Origin: an uncultured Nostocoides sp.
GTDB lineage: Bacteria > Actinomycetota > Actinomycetes > Actinomycetales > Dermatophilaceae
Direction of reading: 5' to 3'
Length of the DNA: 31,468 nt
Assembly: GCA_936931335.1 (NCBI GenBank)
Contig: CAKZIH010000184.1
Span: forward strand, 1 to 31,468
In this document: one piece after another, positions 18,467 through 26,382 of the stretch
How the letters are laid out: every line of letters begins with the position of its first letter
Position numbering within the stretch: position 1 is the first letter of the stretch
The notes under the pieces: model-generated
Told to the model about the DNA's origin: nothing
Database searches by the model: none
What the model saw: the letters and a program-made list of their open reading frames with translations, nothing else
Position numbers and translations under genes: made by a program

Positions 18467-18745
18467 ACTGCGCACCAGTCGGGCGATCGCGGCGGCGGCC
18501 TCGCTGACCTTGGCCTCGGCGGCCTCGTCGGACTCGCGCGCGGCGTCCACCACGCAATGGCCGATGTGGTCCTCGAGCAGGCCCAGGCTGACCGCCTGCA
18601 GCGCCTTCGTCACCGCGGACACCTGGGTGAGGATGTCGATGCAGTAGGTGTCGTCCTCGACCATCCGGGCAATCCCGCGCACCTGGCCTTCGATGCGCTT
18701 CAGGCGTCGCGCGTAGTCGTCCTTGCTGCCGCTATAACCCGCCAT
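18464..18745 (-). CDS. csoR: Copper-sensing transcriptional repressor CsoR
   Basis: Small helical DNA-binding repressor of 93 residues. The Cu(I) ligands of CsoR are all in place: Cys35 in YCIDILTQ, His60 and Cys64 in HIGHCV, the same spacing as in the Mycobacterium protein (36/61/65). Without copper it should bind the palindrome at 18781-18801 and block its own promoter and copA; copper binding releases it. ATG 18745 has GAGAGG five bases upstream; an in-frame extension to 18778 is possible but reaches the promoter. Upstream gene purB is in the same direction but ends before the operator. Confidence 0.95.
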   Translation of the reverse strand: MAGYSGSKDDYARRLKRIEGQVRGIARMVEDDTYCIDILTQVSAVTKALQAVSLGLLEDHIGHCVVDAARESDEAAEAKVSEAAAAIARLVRS

Positions 18746-18778
18746 CGTCGCCTCTCTTGGTGTGTGCCCCGGCGACAA

Positions 18779-18801
18779 CAGAATACCCCCCTGGGGTATT
18801 C
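18779..18801 (-). promoter_or_regulatory. CsoR operator overlapping the csoR-copA -10
   Basis: GAATACCCC (18781-18789) and GGGGTATTC (18793-18801) are perfect 9-bp inverted repeats separated by three bases, matching the ATACCCC-GGGGTAT operators known for actinobacterial CsoR. On the minus strand the element TATTCT (18784-18779, TANNNT) is a likely -10, so the operator overlaps the promoter. It lies 36 bp upstream of the csoR start and a few bases after the purB stop. Confidence 0.85.
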
Positions 18802-18805
18802 CGAT

Positions 18806-20212
18806 TCAGGCGTCGAGGTGGTCCACCAGGCGCGGCGCCAGACCGACATAGGTGGCCGGGGTGAGCGCGAGCAGGCGTGCCTCGACGTCCTCGGGCAGCC
18901 CGAGACCCCGTATGAAGTCAGCCACCTCGGCCTGACCAACCCGCCGGCCGCGGGTCAACTCCTTGAGCCGCTCGTAGGGCTCCTCCATCCCCGGAATTCC
19001 TTGTGCGGCAAGGGCTCTCATCGCCGACTGGATGGGCTCACCGAGCACCTCCCAGTTGGCGTCCAGGTCCGCTGCCATTGCCGCCGGTGCCGCGTCCAGG
19101 CCGGCGAGCCCGCGGGTGGCGTTTTCGATCGCCAGCAGGCTGTGGCCGAAGGCGGTGCCGATATTGCGCTGCATGGAGGAGTCGGTAAGGTCGCGCTGCA
19201 ACCGGCTCTGGACCAGGGTCGCGGCCAGCACATCGAAGAGCGCATTGGCGACCTCGAGGTTGGCCTCGGCGTTCTCGAAGCGGATCGGGTTGACCTTGTG
19301 CGGCATCGTGCTGGAGCCGACCGTCCCTTGGCCGCGGACCTGGGCGAAATAGCCCAGCGAGATATAGGTCCAGACGTCGGTGCACAGGTTGTGCAGGATC
19401 CGGTTGAAGCGGGCGATGTCGGCGTAGAGCTCCGCCTGCCAGTCGTGCGACTCGATCTGGGTGGTCAGCGGATTCCATGTCAGCCCAAGGCTCTCCACGA
19501 AACTGCGGGAGAGCTCTTCCCAATCGGCCTCGGGCACCGCGGCCAGGTGCGCGCCATAGGTGCCGGTGGCGCCATTGAGCTTGCCGAGGTATTCGGCGCC
19601 CTCGATCCGGCGCAACTGCCGACGCAAGCGCCAGGCCAGGACGGCGAGTTCCTTGCCCATGGTCGTCGGGGTCGCCGGTTGCCCGTGCGTGTGCGCCAGT
19701 AGCGGTATGTCGTGCAGCTCCCGCGCCATCGCGGCCACGGCGTCGACGAGCTGTGTGGCCCGGGGCAGCCAGACCTGGGCGACCGCATCACGGACCATCA
19801 CGGCATACGAGAGGTTGTTGATGTCCTCGCTGGTGCAGCAGAAGTGCACGAGCTCGGCCAAACCGGCGTCCGCGGGGTCCGGCGCGAGCTGCGCCAGGCG
19901 CTGCTTGACGACATACTCCACGGCCTTGACATCATGCTGGGTGACCCGCTCAATCGCGGCCAGGTCGGCGATCTGCGCCGCGCCGAAATCCTCAGTGAGG
20001 GAACGCAGTCCGGCCCTCTCGGCGTCGGTGAGCTGACGCACGCCGGGGACCACGCCGCGGTCGGTGAGGTGGATCAGCCAGGCGACCTCCACCGCGATCC
20101 GGGTCCGGTTGAGCGCCGGCTCGGAGAGGTGCTCGATCAGCGGCGCGACGGCGGGGCGGTAGCGGCCATCGAGGGCACCCAGGGCGACATTCTCGTCGGC
20201 GAGGCTCGGCAT
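18806..20212 (-). CDS. purB: Adenylosuccinate lyase
   Basis: Cytoplasmic homotetrameric enzyme of 468 residues that removes fumarate from SAICAR and from adenylosuccinate in purine synthesis. The fumarase/aspartase-superfamily signature GSSTMPHKVNPIRFE (about 298-312), on the loop with the catalytic Ser, is intact, and so are the TSEDINN and HTHGQPATPTTMGKE regions with the catalytic His. ATG 20212 gives the typical MPSLADENVALGALDGRY opening and has AGGAT six bases upstream; a longer upstream reading would be unlike the family. It is divergent from the GNAT gene and upstream of the csoR promoter. Confidence 0.97.
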   Translation of the reverse strand: MPSLADENVALGALDGRYRPAVAPLIEHLSEPALNRTRIAVEVAWLIHLTDRGVVPGVRQLTDAERAGLRSLTEDFGAAQIADLAAIERVTQHDVKAVEYVVKQRLAQLAPDPADAGLAELVHFCCTSEDINNLSYAVMVRDAVAQVWLPRATQLVDAVAAMARELHDIPLLAHTHGQPATPTTMGKELAVLAWRLRRQLRRIEGAEYLGKLNGATGTYGAHLAAVPEADWEELSRSFVESLGLTWNPLTTQIESHDWQAELYADIARFNRILHNLCTDVWTYISLGYFAQVRGQGTVGSSTMPHKVNPIRFENAEANLEVANALFDVLAATLVQSRLQRDLTDSSMQRNIGTAFGHSLLAIENATRGLAGLDAAPAAMAADLDANWEVLGEPIQSAMRALAAQGIPGMEEPYERLKELTRGRRVGQAEVADFIRGLGLPEDVEARLLALTPATYVGLAPRLVDHLDA

Positions 20213-20254
20213 ACGGCCATCCTGCCAGCCGTGGCGGACGTCCCGCGCGGCGGT

Positions 20255-20260
20255 TATCGT
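20255..20260 (+). promoter_or_regulatory. Possible -10 of a short-leader promoter for the GNAT gene
   Basis: TATCGT fits TANNNT and lies eight bases before the GTG at 20269, with no ribosome site between. A leaderless or near-leaderless transcript is plausible; the spacing is slightly longer than the six bases seen at serS. Confidence 0.4.
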
Positions 20261-20268
20261 GACCGGCC

Positions 20269-20838
20269 GTGACGGCTCCCACTGGCTCGGCCCCGACGGA
20301 CATCGTGCTGCGTCCGGAAGCCCCGGGCGAGGAAGCCGCGGTCCGCGCGGTGGTCGAGGCGGCATTCGTCGGCGAACCCGTGGTCGGCGAACTCGTGGAT
20401 GCCCTGCGCGCCTCGCCGGACTGGCGGCCCGGGTGCTCGTATGTCGCGCAAGCCGACGGCGAGATCGTCGGGCACGTCCTGTTCACCCGGTCGCTGCTCG
20501 ATGCGCCGACGCGACTGATCGATGTGCTGGTGCTCAGCCCGCTCGCGGTAGCGCCGTCGCACCAAGGCCAGGGGCTCGGTGACGCACTGGTCCGCTTCGG
20601 CCTCGACCAGACCGCGCAGCGGCCCGAGCCGCTGGTCTTCTTGGAGGGCGACCCGGCCTACTACTCCCGCTTCGGTTTTGCGGCGGCGGGGCAGTTCGGC
20701 TTCCGGCGCCCGTCGCTGCGCATCCCCGAGCCGGCCTTCCAGGTCATCCGCCGCCCGCACTGGGACCCGGCGGATATCGGCACGCTGGTCTACTCCCGGG
20801 TCTTCTGGGATCTGGACTGCGTGGGGCTGCGGGACTGA
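20269..20838 (+). CDS. GNAT N-acetyltransferase (YhbS-like)
   Basis: Single-domain acetyltransferase of 189 residues. The acetyl-CoA binding motif A is LAVAPSHQGQGLGDALV (Q/RxxGxG/A), preceded by the beta-strand DVLVLSP and followed by FLEGDPAYYSRFGF, a pattern typical of YhbS-like predicted acetyltransferases. The acceptor (protein, small amine or antibiotic) is unknown. Start GTG 20269 gives a short leader before the domain (DIVLRPEAPGEEAAVRAV). It is divergent from purB and convergent with the methyltransferase; the 110 bp after it contain no recognisable gene. Confidence 0.88.
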   Translation: MTAPTGSAPTDIVLRPEAPGEEAAVRAVVEAAFVGEPVVGELVDALRASPDWRPGCSYVAQADGEIVGHVLFTRSLLDAPTRLIDVLVLSPLAVAPSHQGQGLGDALVRFGLDQTAQRPEPLVFLEGDPAYYSRFGFAAAGQFGFRRPSLRIPEPAFQVIRRPHWDPADIGTLVYSRVFWDLDCVGLRD

Positions 20839-20948
20839 GGGTTTGGCGACGGACAGCGTGGGCGCCTGACGCCGGGGCCGCCCGTCCACTTGCGCCCGCG
20901 GCTGAGCCGAGCAGCGGGCGCCGCCTGCCCGGATGACGTGCGACTGGC

Positions 20949-21812
20949 TCAGCTGGCAGCGCCCGGACGGTCTGTGTGCGCAGTGGTGGCCACGATTTCC
21001 CCGTGAGGCAAGAAGAACCAGGCATCCGGTTTCTCGCCCCACTCTTGCCAGCTTGCGGCGATTTGTTCAATCTCCGCTGCGCTCAGGCCCTGAGCCTGCG
21101 CGTGCCGGATGAAGGCGGAGTGGCGGATCCGGTCCGCCTGCGAGCCGGCCCACCAGCCGGTGGTCTCGGGGGTGGCATAGGTCCACACGGAACCGGTCGC
21201 CGCCACGACCTCCAGGCCGGCCGCCAGCACCCAGGACCGCAGCCGACGGCCCGCGTCCGGCTCCGCCCCACTCGCCCGGGCACCGGCGGAGTAGACCGCG
21301 CGCCAGGTGTCCAGCCCCGGACTGGCCGGGTGCCAGGTCATCGCGCCATAGTCGGCGTCCCGGACCGCGATGAGGCCCCCGGGCTTGACGTATGCCGCCA
21401 TTTCCCGCAGCGCGGCAACAGGATCGGGGACATGCTGCAGCACCTGGTGGGCGTGCACCACATCGAATGACGCCGGCTCGAGATCGAGTTGATAGAGGTC
21501 ACCGACCGCGAAGGTGACATTGCCCCGCCCGCGCTCGCGGGCCGTCTGCCGGGCCGTGTCGACGGCGTCGCTGGCGAAGTCGACACCCACCACGCGCCCG
21601 GTCTCGCCCACCCGCTCGGCGAGATCGCAGGTGATGGTGCCCGGGCCGCAGCCCAGGTCGAGGATCGTGTCGCCGGGGCGCAGGCGATCCAGGAAATAGC
21701 CGCAGCTATTCGCCGCCGTCCGCGTCGCATGGGCGGCCAGCACGCTGGCGTGGTGGCCGTGGACGTACCGCTCGACAAGAGTGGCCGGCATACCGGCTCG
21801 GGTGTCGGTCAC
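20949..21812 (-). CDS. SAM-dependent class I methyltransferase (UbiE/Methyltransf_11-like)
   Basis: Cytoplasmic protein of 287 residues. The SAM-binding motif I is ILDLGCGPGT (about 50-59), followed by GRVVGVDFASDAV (motif post I) and the DVVHAHQVLQHVPDP region (motif II), as in UbiE-like small-molecule methyltransferases. Substrate unknown. The GTG start at 21812 overlaps the stop of the upstream hydrolase by four bases (GTGA), so it is the last gene of the galE-hydrolase-methyltransferase run. Nothing truncated. Confidence 0.88.
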   Translation of the reverse strand: MTDTRAGMPATLVERYVHGHHASVLAAHATRTAANSCGYFLDRLRPGDTILDLGCGPGTITCDLAERVGETGRVVGVDFASDAVDTARQTARERGRGNVTFAVGDLYQLDLEPASFDVVHAHQVLQHVPDPVAALREMAAYVKPGGLIAVRDADYGAMTWHPASPGLDTWRAVYSAGARASGAEPDAGRRLRSWVLAAGLEVVAATGSVWTYATPETTGWWAGSQADRIRHSAFIRHAQAQGLSAAEIEQIAASWQEWGEKPDAWFFLPHGEIVATTAHTDRPGAAS

Positions 21813-22741
21813 TGGGCTGTCTGCTGGACGGGGACGGACGTCACCGGGCGGACGCCGGCGAGGAAGTCCGCCACAGAGGCGATATAGGCCGGCCGGTCCT
21901 GGAAATAGCCGCCGCAGTGATCCGCCCCGGCAAAGAGCCGCAACTGTTTCGGCTCTCCCGCAGCGCGATAGAGACGTTGGGAGTGCTCGACCGGGATGAG
22001 CCCGTCCTCATCGCCGTGCAGCAGGAGCAACGGCCGCGGCGCCAGGTCGGCGACCACGTCGATGGGCGCCACCTCGGCGAAGCCATAGCCATAGCGCAGC
22101 CGGGTGGCCCGGTCGGTCAGCCACAGCAGCGGGAAGGGCGGCAGGCGCAGCTTCCCGATGACATGCGAGATAACCCCGCGCATCTCGGCGAAGGGCGAGT
22201 CGGCGACCACGGCCTGGACTCGATCATCTTGTGCGGCAACGAGAATGCTCACCGCCGCGCCCATCGAGAAGCCGACAAGCACCAGCGCCGCATCGGGGCG
22301 GCGGCGGGCCGCATACTCAATGGCGGCGCGCAGATCCGACTGCTCGTAGTGCGCCAGCGATTGCGGACCGTCCTCGGAGTCGCCATTGCCGCGGAAGTCG
22401 AAGAGCAGCACTGAGTTCCCGGCGCGCCACAGCCCCGGGCCGATGCCGAGCATGTCGGATTTGTTGCCGCGATGGCCATGGCTGACGACGACGATGCGCT
22501 CGCTGCCCGGTTGGTCGAGCCACCACCCGGCCAGGCGTGTGCCGTCCTCGGTATGCAGGCTCACCTCTTCGGCGGGCACGCCAACCTCGTATGGCGTGAA
22601 CCGGTAGTCCGGCCAAGGCCGTTGCGGCCCACTGATTTTCGCCGCGCCCACCAAGGCACCGGCGCCCAGGCCGGCGGCGGTCGCCGCCAGCGCGCCGGCG
22701 GCGCTCACGCCATACCGGCGGCTGAACGTCCTAATCCTCAT
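21809..22741 (-). CDS. Membrane-anchored alpha/beta hydrolase
   Basis: Serine hydrolase of 310 residues with an N-terminal hydrophobic segment (about 10-35) preceded by SRRYGVS, which could be a Tat signal or a membrane anchor. The triad is visible: nucleophile Ser159 in GFSMG, Asp246 in HGDEDGLIP, and His275 in GADHCGG; HGHRGNK is the oxyanion-hole region. It resembles the BAAT/YtxM-type esterase or peptidase-like hydrolases; substrate unknown. ATG 22741 lies inside the end of galE (11-nt overlap) and gives the natural N-terminus; longer reading frames overlap galE extensively. Confidence 0.87.
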   Translation of the reverse strand: MRIRTFSRRYGVSAAGALAATAAGLGAGALVGAAKISGPQRPWPDYRFTPYEVGVPAEEVSLHTEDGTRLAGWWLDQPGSERIVVVSHGHRGNKSDMLGIGPGLWRAGNSVLLFDFRGNGDSEDGPQSLAHYEQSDLRAAIEYAARRRPDAALVLVGFSMGAAVSILVAAQDDRVQAVVADSPFAEMRGVISHVIGKLRLPPFPLLWLTDRATRLRYGYGFAEVAPIDVVADLAPRPLLLLHGDEDGLIPVEHSQRLYRAAGEPKQLRLFAGADHCGGYFQDRPAYIASVADFLAGVRPVTSVPVQQTAQ

Positions 22742-23750
22742 AACCGGTCGGGTTCGCCGACTGCCAACGCCAGGTGTCGGCGCACATATCGTCGATGGTT
22801 TTGACTGTCTGCCAACCGAGTTCCTCATTGGCCTTGGTCGGATCGGCCCACGAGCGGGGCTGGTCACCGGCGCGCCGCGGCCCGACCTCGTAGGGCAGTT
22901 CCCGCCCCACCGCGCGCTCGAACGCCTTGAGCATCGCCAGCACGCTGGTGCCTTGGCCGGTGCCCAGGTTCCACACCGAGACCGGCGCGCCCGTGCTGGC
23001 GAGCTTGGTCAGCGCGGCGACATGCCCGGCGGCCAGGTCCTCGACGTGGATGTAGTCGCGCTCGCAGGTGCCGTCGTCGGTCGGATAGTCGTCGCCGAAG
23101 ACCACCAGCTTGTCGCGCCGGCCCACCGCGACCTGCGCGATGAAGGGCATCAGGTTGTTGGGAATGCCCTGCGGGTCCTCGCCGATCTGGCCGGAGGGGT
23201 GGGCGCCCACGGGGTTGAAATAGCGCAGCAGGGCGATCCGCATACTCGGGTCGGCGGCGGCGACATCGGTGAGCACCTGCTCGATCATCACCTTGGTGCG
23301 GCCATACGGGCTGCTGGACTGCAGCGGTGCATAGTCCTCGCGATAGGGCAGCGGCGCCTGCTCGCCATAAACCGTTGCGCTGGAGGAGAAAACGAGCCGC
23401 TTGACGTCATACCGCTGCATGGCACGGACCAGCGAAAAGGTGGAGACGAGGTTGTTTTCGTAGTACTCCAGCGGCTTCTGGGCGCTCTCGCCGACCGCCT
23501 TGAAACCGGCGAAATGGATCACGGCATCGAATCGCTCGTCGGCGAACAGCCGCTCGGTCTTGTCGTGATCGGTGAGGTCGAAGGCGTGTACCGGCAGGTG
23601 CGCCCCGGTGAGCGCTTCGAGCCGGCCCACCACCGCCGGCTTGCTATTGGCGAAGCTGTCGACGATCACCACATCGTGGCCCGCGGCGACCAACTGGACG
23701 ACGGTATGAGAGCCGATGTAGCCGGCGCCGCCGGAGACGAGAACGCGCAT
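22731..23750 (-). CDS. galE: UDP-glucose 4-epimerase
   Basis: NAD-dependent extended short-chain dehydrogenase of 339 residues that interconverts UDP-glucose and UDP-galactose. The Rossmann motif GGAGYIGSH is at 7-15, and the catalytic Ser plus YxxxK (SSSPYGRTK) is near 150. Conserved GalE segments VIHFAGFKAVGES, RYFNPVGAHPSG and RDYIHVEDLA are intact. ATG 23750 follows GGTGGGC-like weak ribosome sequence and gives the usual MRVLVSGG. It lies 34 bp after the CGNR gene and overlaps the hydrolase gene by 11 nt. It supplies UDP-galactose for wall polysaccharides; no other gal genes are nearby. Confidence 0.95.
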   Translation of the reverse strand: MRVLVSGGAGYIGSHTVVQLVAAGHDVVIVDSFANSKPAVVGRLEALTGAHLPVHAFDLTDHDKTERLFADERFDAVIHFAGFKAVGESAQKPLEYYENNLVSTFSLVRAMQRYDVKRLVFSSSATVYGEQAPLPYREDYAPLQSSSPYGRTKVMIEQVLTDVAAADPSMRIALLRYFNPVGAHPSGQIGEDPQGIPNNLMPFIAQVAVGRRDKLVVFGDDYPTDDGTCERDYIHVEDLAAGHVAALTKLASTGAPVSVWNLGTGQGTSVLAMLKAFERAVGRELPYEVGPRRAGDQPRSWADPTKANEELGWQTVKTIDDMCADTWRWQSANPTGYED

Positions 23751-23784
23751 ACCGCCCACGGTAGCCGGAACGCCCGGTGCCGCC

Positions 23785-24327
23785 TCAGCCGGTTCGCCCG
23801 GCCTGCCGGGCGCGATAGGCGGCCGCGGCATTGCGGTTGCCGCAGGTCGTCGAGCAATAACGCCGAGACCGGTTGCGGGTGAGGTCCAGGACGATGCCTT
23901 GGCAGTCCGCGTCCTCGCATACCGACAACCGGCTGGTCTCGTCGGCGCGAATGACGTCGATCATCGCCATCGCGGTCTCCACCAAGATCCGGCGCGCCAG
24001 GGGTGCCTGCGGGTCGACGGCATGGATATGCCAGTCGGTGGGTGCATGCCGGACCAACTGCGGCACCGCAGCCGACTCGGTGAGGATGGCGTTGACCAGG
24101 CCTACCGCCGCATCCCGCTCGCTGCTCAGGAGTTGCGCGAGCCGAGGACGTATGGCGCGCACCTGCGCCAATTCATCGGCATCCCCGGTCACCTGGCCGG
24201 TGTACTCACGCCGGGTGACGAACTCGGTGAGGTCCGCAACCGAGGTCAGCGTATCCGGCGGCAAGGCGGAGTTGGCCAGCTCGACCGCCGCCTGCAGGAC
24301 GGAGTCGGTGTCGGCGGGGAAGACCAC
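23785..24327 (-). CDS. CGNR zinc-finger / ABATE-domain regulator
   Basis: Protein of 180 residues with an N-terminal ABATE domain (about 5-125) and a C-terminal CGNR zinc finger. Zinc ligands are Cys137, Cys142, Cys158 and Cys162, and the name-giving motif reads TTCGNRNAAAAYRAR, typical of the DNA-binding end. Such proteins are predicted transcription regulators, mostly uncharacterised. GTG 24327 has AGGAT five bases upstream and follows the sigma-factor stop by only nine bases, so it is translated from the same mRNA as the ECF41 gene and its oxidoreductase partner. Its role with them is an inference. Confidence 0.88.
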   Translation of the reverse strand: MVFPADTDSVLQAAVELANSALPPDTLTSVADLTEFVTRREYTGQVTGDADELAQVRAIRPRLAQLLSSERDAAVGLVNAILTESAAVPQLVRHAPTDWHIHAVDPQAPLARRILVETAMAMIDVIRADETSRLSVCEDADCQGIVLDLTRNRSRRYCSTTCGNRNAAAAYRARQAGRTG

Positions 24328-24336
24328 GCATTGATC

Positions 24337-25206
24337 CTAAGGAGCCCCCGAGGGTTTCCCGGAGGCGGCGAGGTGCGCGAGCTTGTCCGGATTGCGCACC
24401 AGGATGATCTGATCGACTCGCTCGCCATCGAAGAGCAGCCACATCACCTGATCCAGCTCGCCGCCGAGCCACAGTGCGAAGCCCAGCCGGTGGTTGGCCA
24501 CCACGGGCTCGAAGTGGACGTCGCCCGCCAGGTCCTTGCCAACCGCAATGAGGAAGCGGGCGATCTTGTCCGGGCCCACCAGCGGCCGCAGCGGCGCCTT
24601 CACCTTGCCCCCGCCGTCCGGGATGAGGGTGGCGGAATCGGTGAGATAGGAGCACAAGGCCGCCAGGTCGCCATTCTGAGTCGCGGCGACGAAGCGCGCG
24701 GCCATCCCCACGAGTTCCTCCGGCGCCACCTGCCGGGTCGGTCGCCGGGAGGCTAACTGGCGGCGGGCGCGGCTAGCCAGTTGCCGGACCGCCGCCGGAT
24801 CGCGCTGCAGCATTTCGGCGACCTCCAGGTGGCTGAAGGAGAAGACATCGTGCAGCAGGAATGCGGCGCGCTCGAGCGGGCTAAGGCTGCCGAGCACCAC
24901 CATGAGAGCGATCTCGACCTCTTCGGCGACGGCGACCGCCTCGTCCGCACCGGGGCCGGTGAGCACCGGCTCCGGCAGATAGGGGCCGAGATAGCGCACC
25001 CGCTCGCGGGCCGCCAGCGCATCGAGCGCCCGGTTCGTCGCCATCCGCGCGAGATACGCCCGAGGATTCTCCACCGGTCCGCTGACGCCGCGCCACGCCA
25101 GATAGACCGACTGGGTGACGTCCTCCGCGTCGGTCCAACTCCCGGTGATGTCATAGGCGAGCCGGATGATCAGGTCGCGATGGAGCAGGTATGCGGTGTC
25201 ATCCAT
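24337..25206 (-). CDS. ECF41-type RNA polymerase sigma factor (SigJ-like)
   Basis: Sigma factor of 289 residues. Domain sigma-2 (about 5-70) includes DAEDVTQSVYLAW, sigma-4 (about 100-155) is the helix-turn-helix FSHLEVAEMLQRD, and the C-terminal part (165-280) is the SnoaL-like extension. All three motifs diagnostic of ECF41 are present: LPEP in the linker (77-80), DGGGK (197-201) and NPDKL (272-276). In this group the extension acts as a built-in regulator instead of an anti-sigma factor. ATG 25206 overlaps the oxidoreductase stop by eight bases. ECF41 genes are known to sit beside carboxymuconolactone decarboxylase, oxidoreductase or epimerase genes, as here. Confidence 0.93.
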   Translation of the reverse strand: MDDTAYLLHRDLIIRLAYDITGSWTDAEDVTQSVYLAWRGVSGPVENPRAYLARMATNRALDALAARERVRYLGPYLPEPVLTGPGADEAVAVAEEVEIALMVVLGSLSPLERAAFLLHDVFSFSHLEVAEMLQRDPAAVRQLASRARRQLASRRPTRQVAPEELVGMAARFVAATQNGDLAALCSYLTDSATLIPDGGGKVKAPLRPLVGPDKIARFLIAVGKDLAGDVHFEPVVANHRLGFALWLGGELDQVMWLLFDGERVDQIILVRNPDKLAHLAASGKPSGAP

Positions 25207-26290
25207 GAGCGGCAGCGGGCTCCATCGCCGAGGCGGACCGGTTGGCTGGGCCCGGCAGCACCGGATACCAGCGGCTCCAGCGTACGGGCGCGGTCGCCGC
25301 CCCCCAGCAGATTGCGGTCTTGACCAAGGCGCCCGCCCGGCCCGATACGATCGCGTTGCGCGGGCTGTCGTCGGCGTGGGCGAGCTGCAGGAGGCCATCG
25401 CGGCGCCCGAGGCTCAGATCCAGCCCGACGTAGCCCACCGAGACCGCCGGGGCCGGTGCACCGCGGCTCACGCGGTGAATCGCGTCCGCAACCAGGGCGC
25501 CGAGTGGTTCGGCCGAGGCGCACCCCATCCGCAGGTGCGGCTGGCCGGCGACCCGGACCGCGTCGCCGGCACCCCATACGTTGGGCAAACCGGGTACGCG
25601 TAGGTGAGCGTCAACGTCCATCGGGCCGTGTGGGCCGGCCAGGCCGCTATCGGTGGCCAGGGTGTCGAGTCGGAACCCGGTGCAATTGATCACCAGATCG
25701 GCGGCCGGAGCGGAGGCCAGCACGCGTATGCCGTGGCGCTCGAAGGCGGCGGCGAGGTGTCGCCGGCCGCGCGGGGAGAGGGCCGCCCCGGGGGTGACCG
25801 GGTCGGCGAGCACGATTCGCAGGTCCGGACGTGCCTCGGCAACCTCGGTGGCCACCTCGATACCGGTCGGTCCGCCGCCCAGCACCACCACCTGGGCGCC
25901 GTCGCTCAACTGGGTGAGGCCGGCATGCGCTCGGGTCGCCCACTCCAGACTGCCTGGTCCATGTGCCGCGCCGCTGCCGGTGGCGATCACCACGTGCTCC
26001 GCCTGCACCCTTCGGCCGTCGGCGAGTTGGACGCACCCGCTCTCCACCCGCTGCGCGCGGCCGAGGAGGAGTTCGATCCGGCGGTCGAGCAGGTCGGCTA
26101 GTCGCGGAGTCACGAGTTCGAGGGGGCGGGTGCCCGCGACGATCTCGTGCAGCCGGATTCGGTCGACGAAGCGGTCGCGGTCATTGATAAGCGTGACCTG
26201 GTGTCCGCGCGCGGCGGAGCGATTGGCGGCCAGGAGACCGGCATAGCCGCCGCCGACGATGGCAATGGAGGTGGTGCGAATGGGGGTCAT
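25199..26290 (-). CDS. FAD-dependent oxidoreductase (NDH-2/AIF-like), ECF41 partner
   Basis: Flavoprotein of 363 residues. The FAD-binding motif GGGYAG (about 13-18) opens the protein, a second dinucleotide fold for NAD(P)H is VVVLGGGPTGIEVATEVAE, and the FAD-proximal VWGAGDAV motif is near the C-terminus. The reductase substrate (quinone or other) is unknown. Start choice: ATG 26290 lies 9 to 12 bases after a probable ECF41 -10 and gives the usual N-terminus; ATG 26296 is possible, and ATG 26326 would lie inside the -35. It is upstream of the sigma-factor gene and overlaps it by eight bases. It is the known type of ECF41 target gene. Confidence 0.88.
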   Translation of the reverse strand: MTPIRTTSIAIVGGGYAGLLAANRSAARGHQVTLINDRDRFVDRIRLHEIVAGTRPLELVTPRLADLLDRRIELLLGRAQRVESGCVQLADGRRVQAEHVVIATGSGAAHGPGSLEWATRAHAGLTQLSDGAQVVVLGGGPTGIEVATEVAEARPDLRIVLADPVTPGAALSPRGRRHLAAAFERHGIRVLASAPAADLVINCTGFRLDTLATDSGLAGPHGPMDVDAHLRVPGLPNVWGAGDAVRVAGQPHLRMGCASAEPLGALVADAIHRVSRGAPAPAVSVGYVGLDLSLGRRDGLLQLAHADDSPRNAIVSGRAGALVKTAICWGAATAPVRWSRWYPVLPGPANRSASAMEPAAAHG

Positions 26291-26298
26291 GCGCATAT

Positions 26299-26325
26299 GA
26301 CCGGTGGGCGGGGCGGAATGTGACA
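26299..26325 (-). promoter_or_regulatory. Probable ECF41-dependent promoter
   Basis: On the minus strand TGTCACA (26325-26319) is identical to the published ECF41 -35, followed by exactly 16 bases and GGTC (26302-26299) at the position of the published CGTC -10. The oxidoreductase ATG (26290) lies just after the expected start site, suggesting a leaderless or near-leaderless transcript. This places the sigma factor under its own control. Confidence 0.75.
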
Positions 26326-26344
26326 TCCGAGCAGTGGCGCGGCG

Positions 26345-26374
26345 TTGACAGCCGGTCCGCGCGCTGGTTAGCGT
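26345..26374 (+). promoter_or_regulatory. Housekeeping-type promoter for the EamA exporter
   Basis: TTGACA (26345-26350), 18 bases, then TAGCGT (26369-26374) form a sigma-A-like promoter. Transcription would begin about at 26381, two bases before the ATG at 26383, so the message is nearly leaderless. It diverges from the ECF41 promoter. Confidence 0.6.
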
Positions 26375-26382
26375 CAGGAGCT

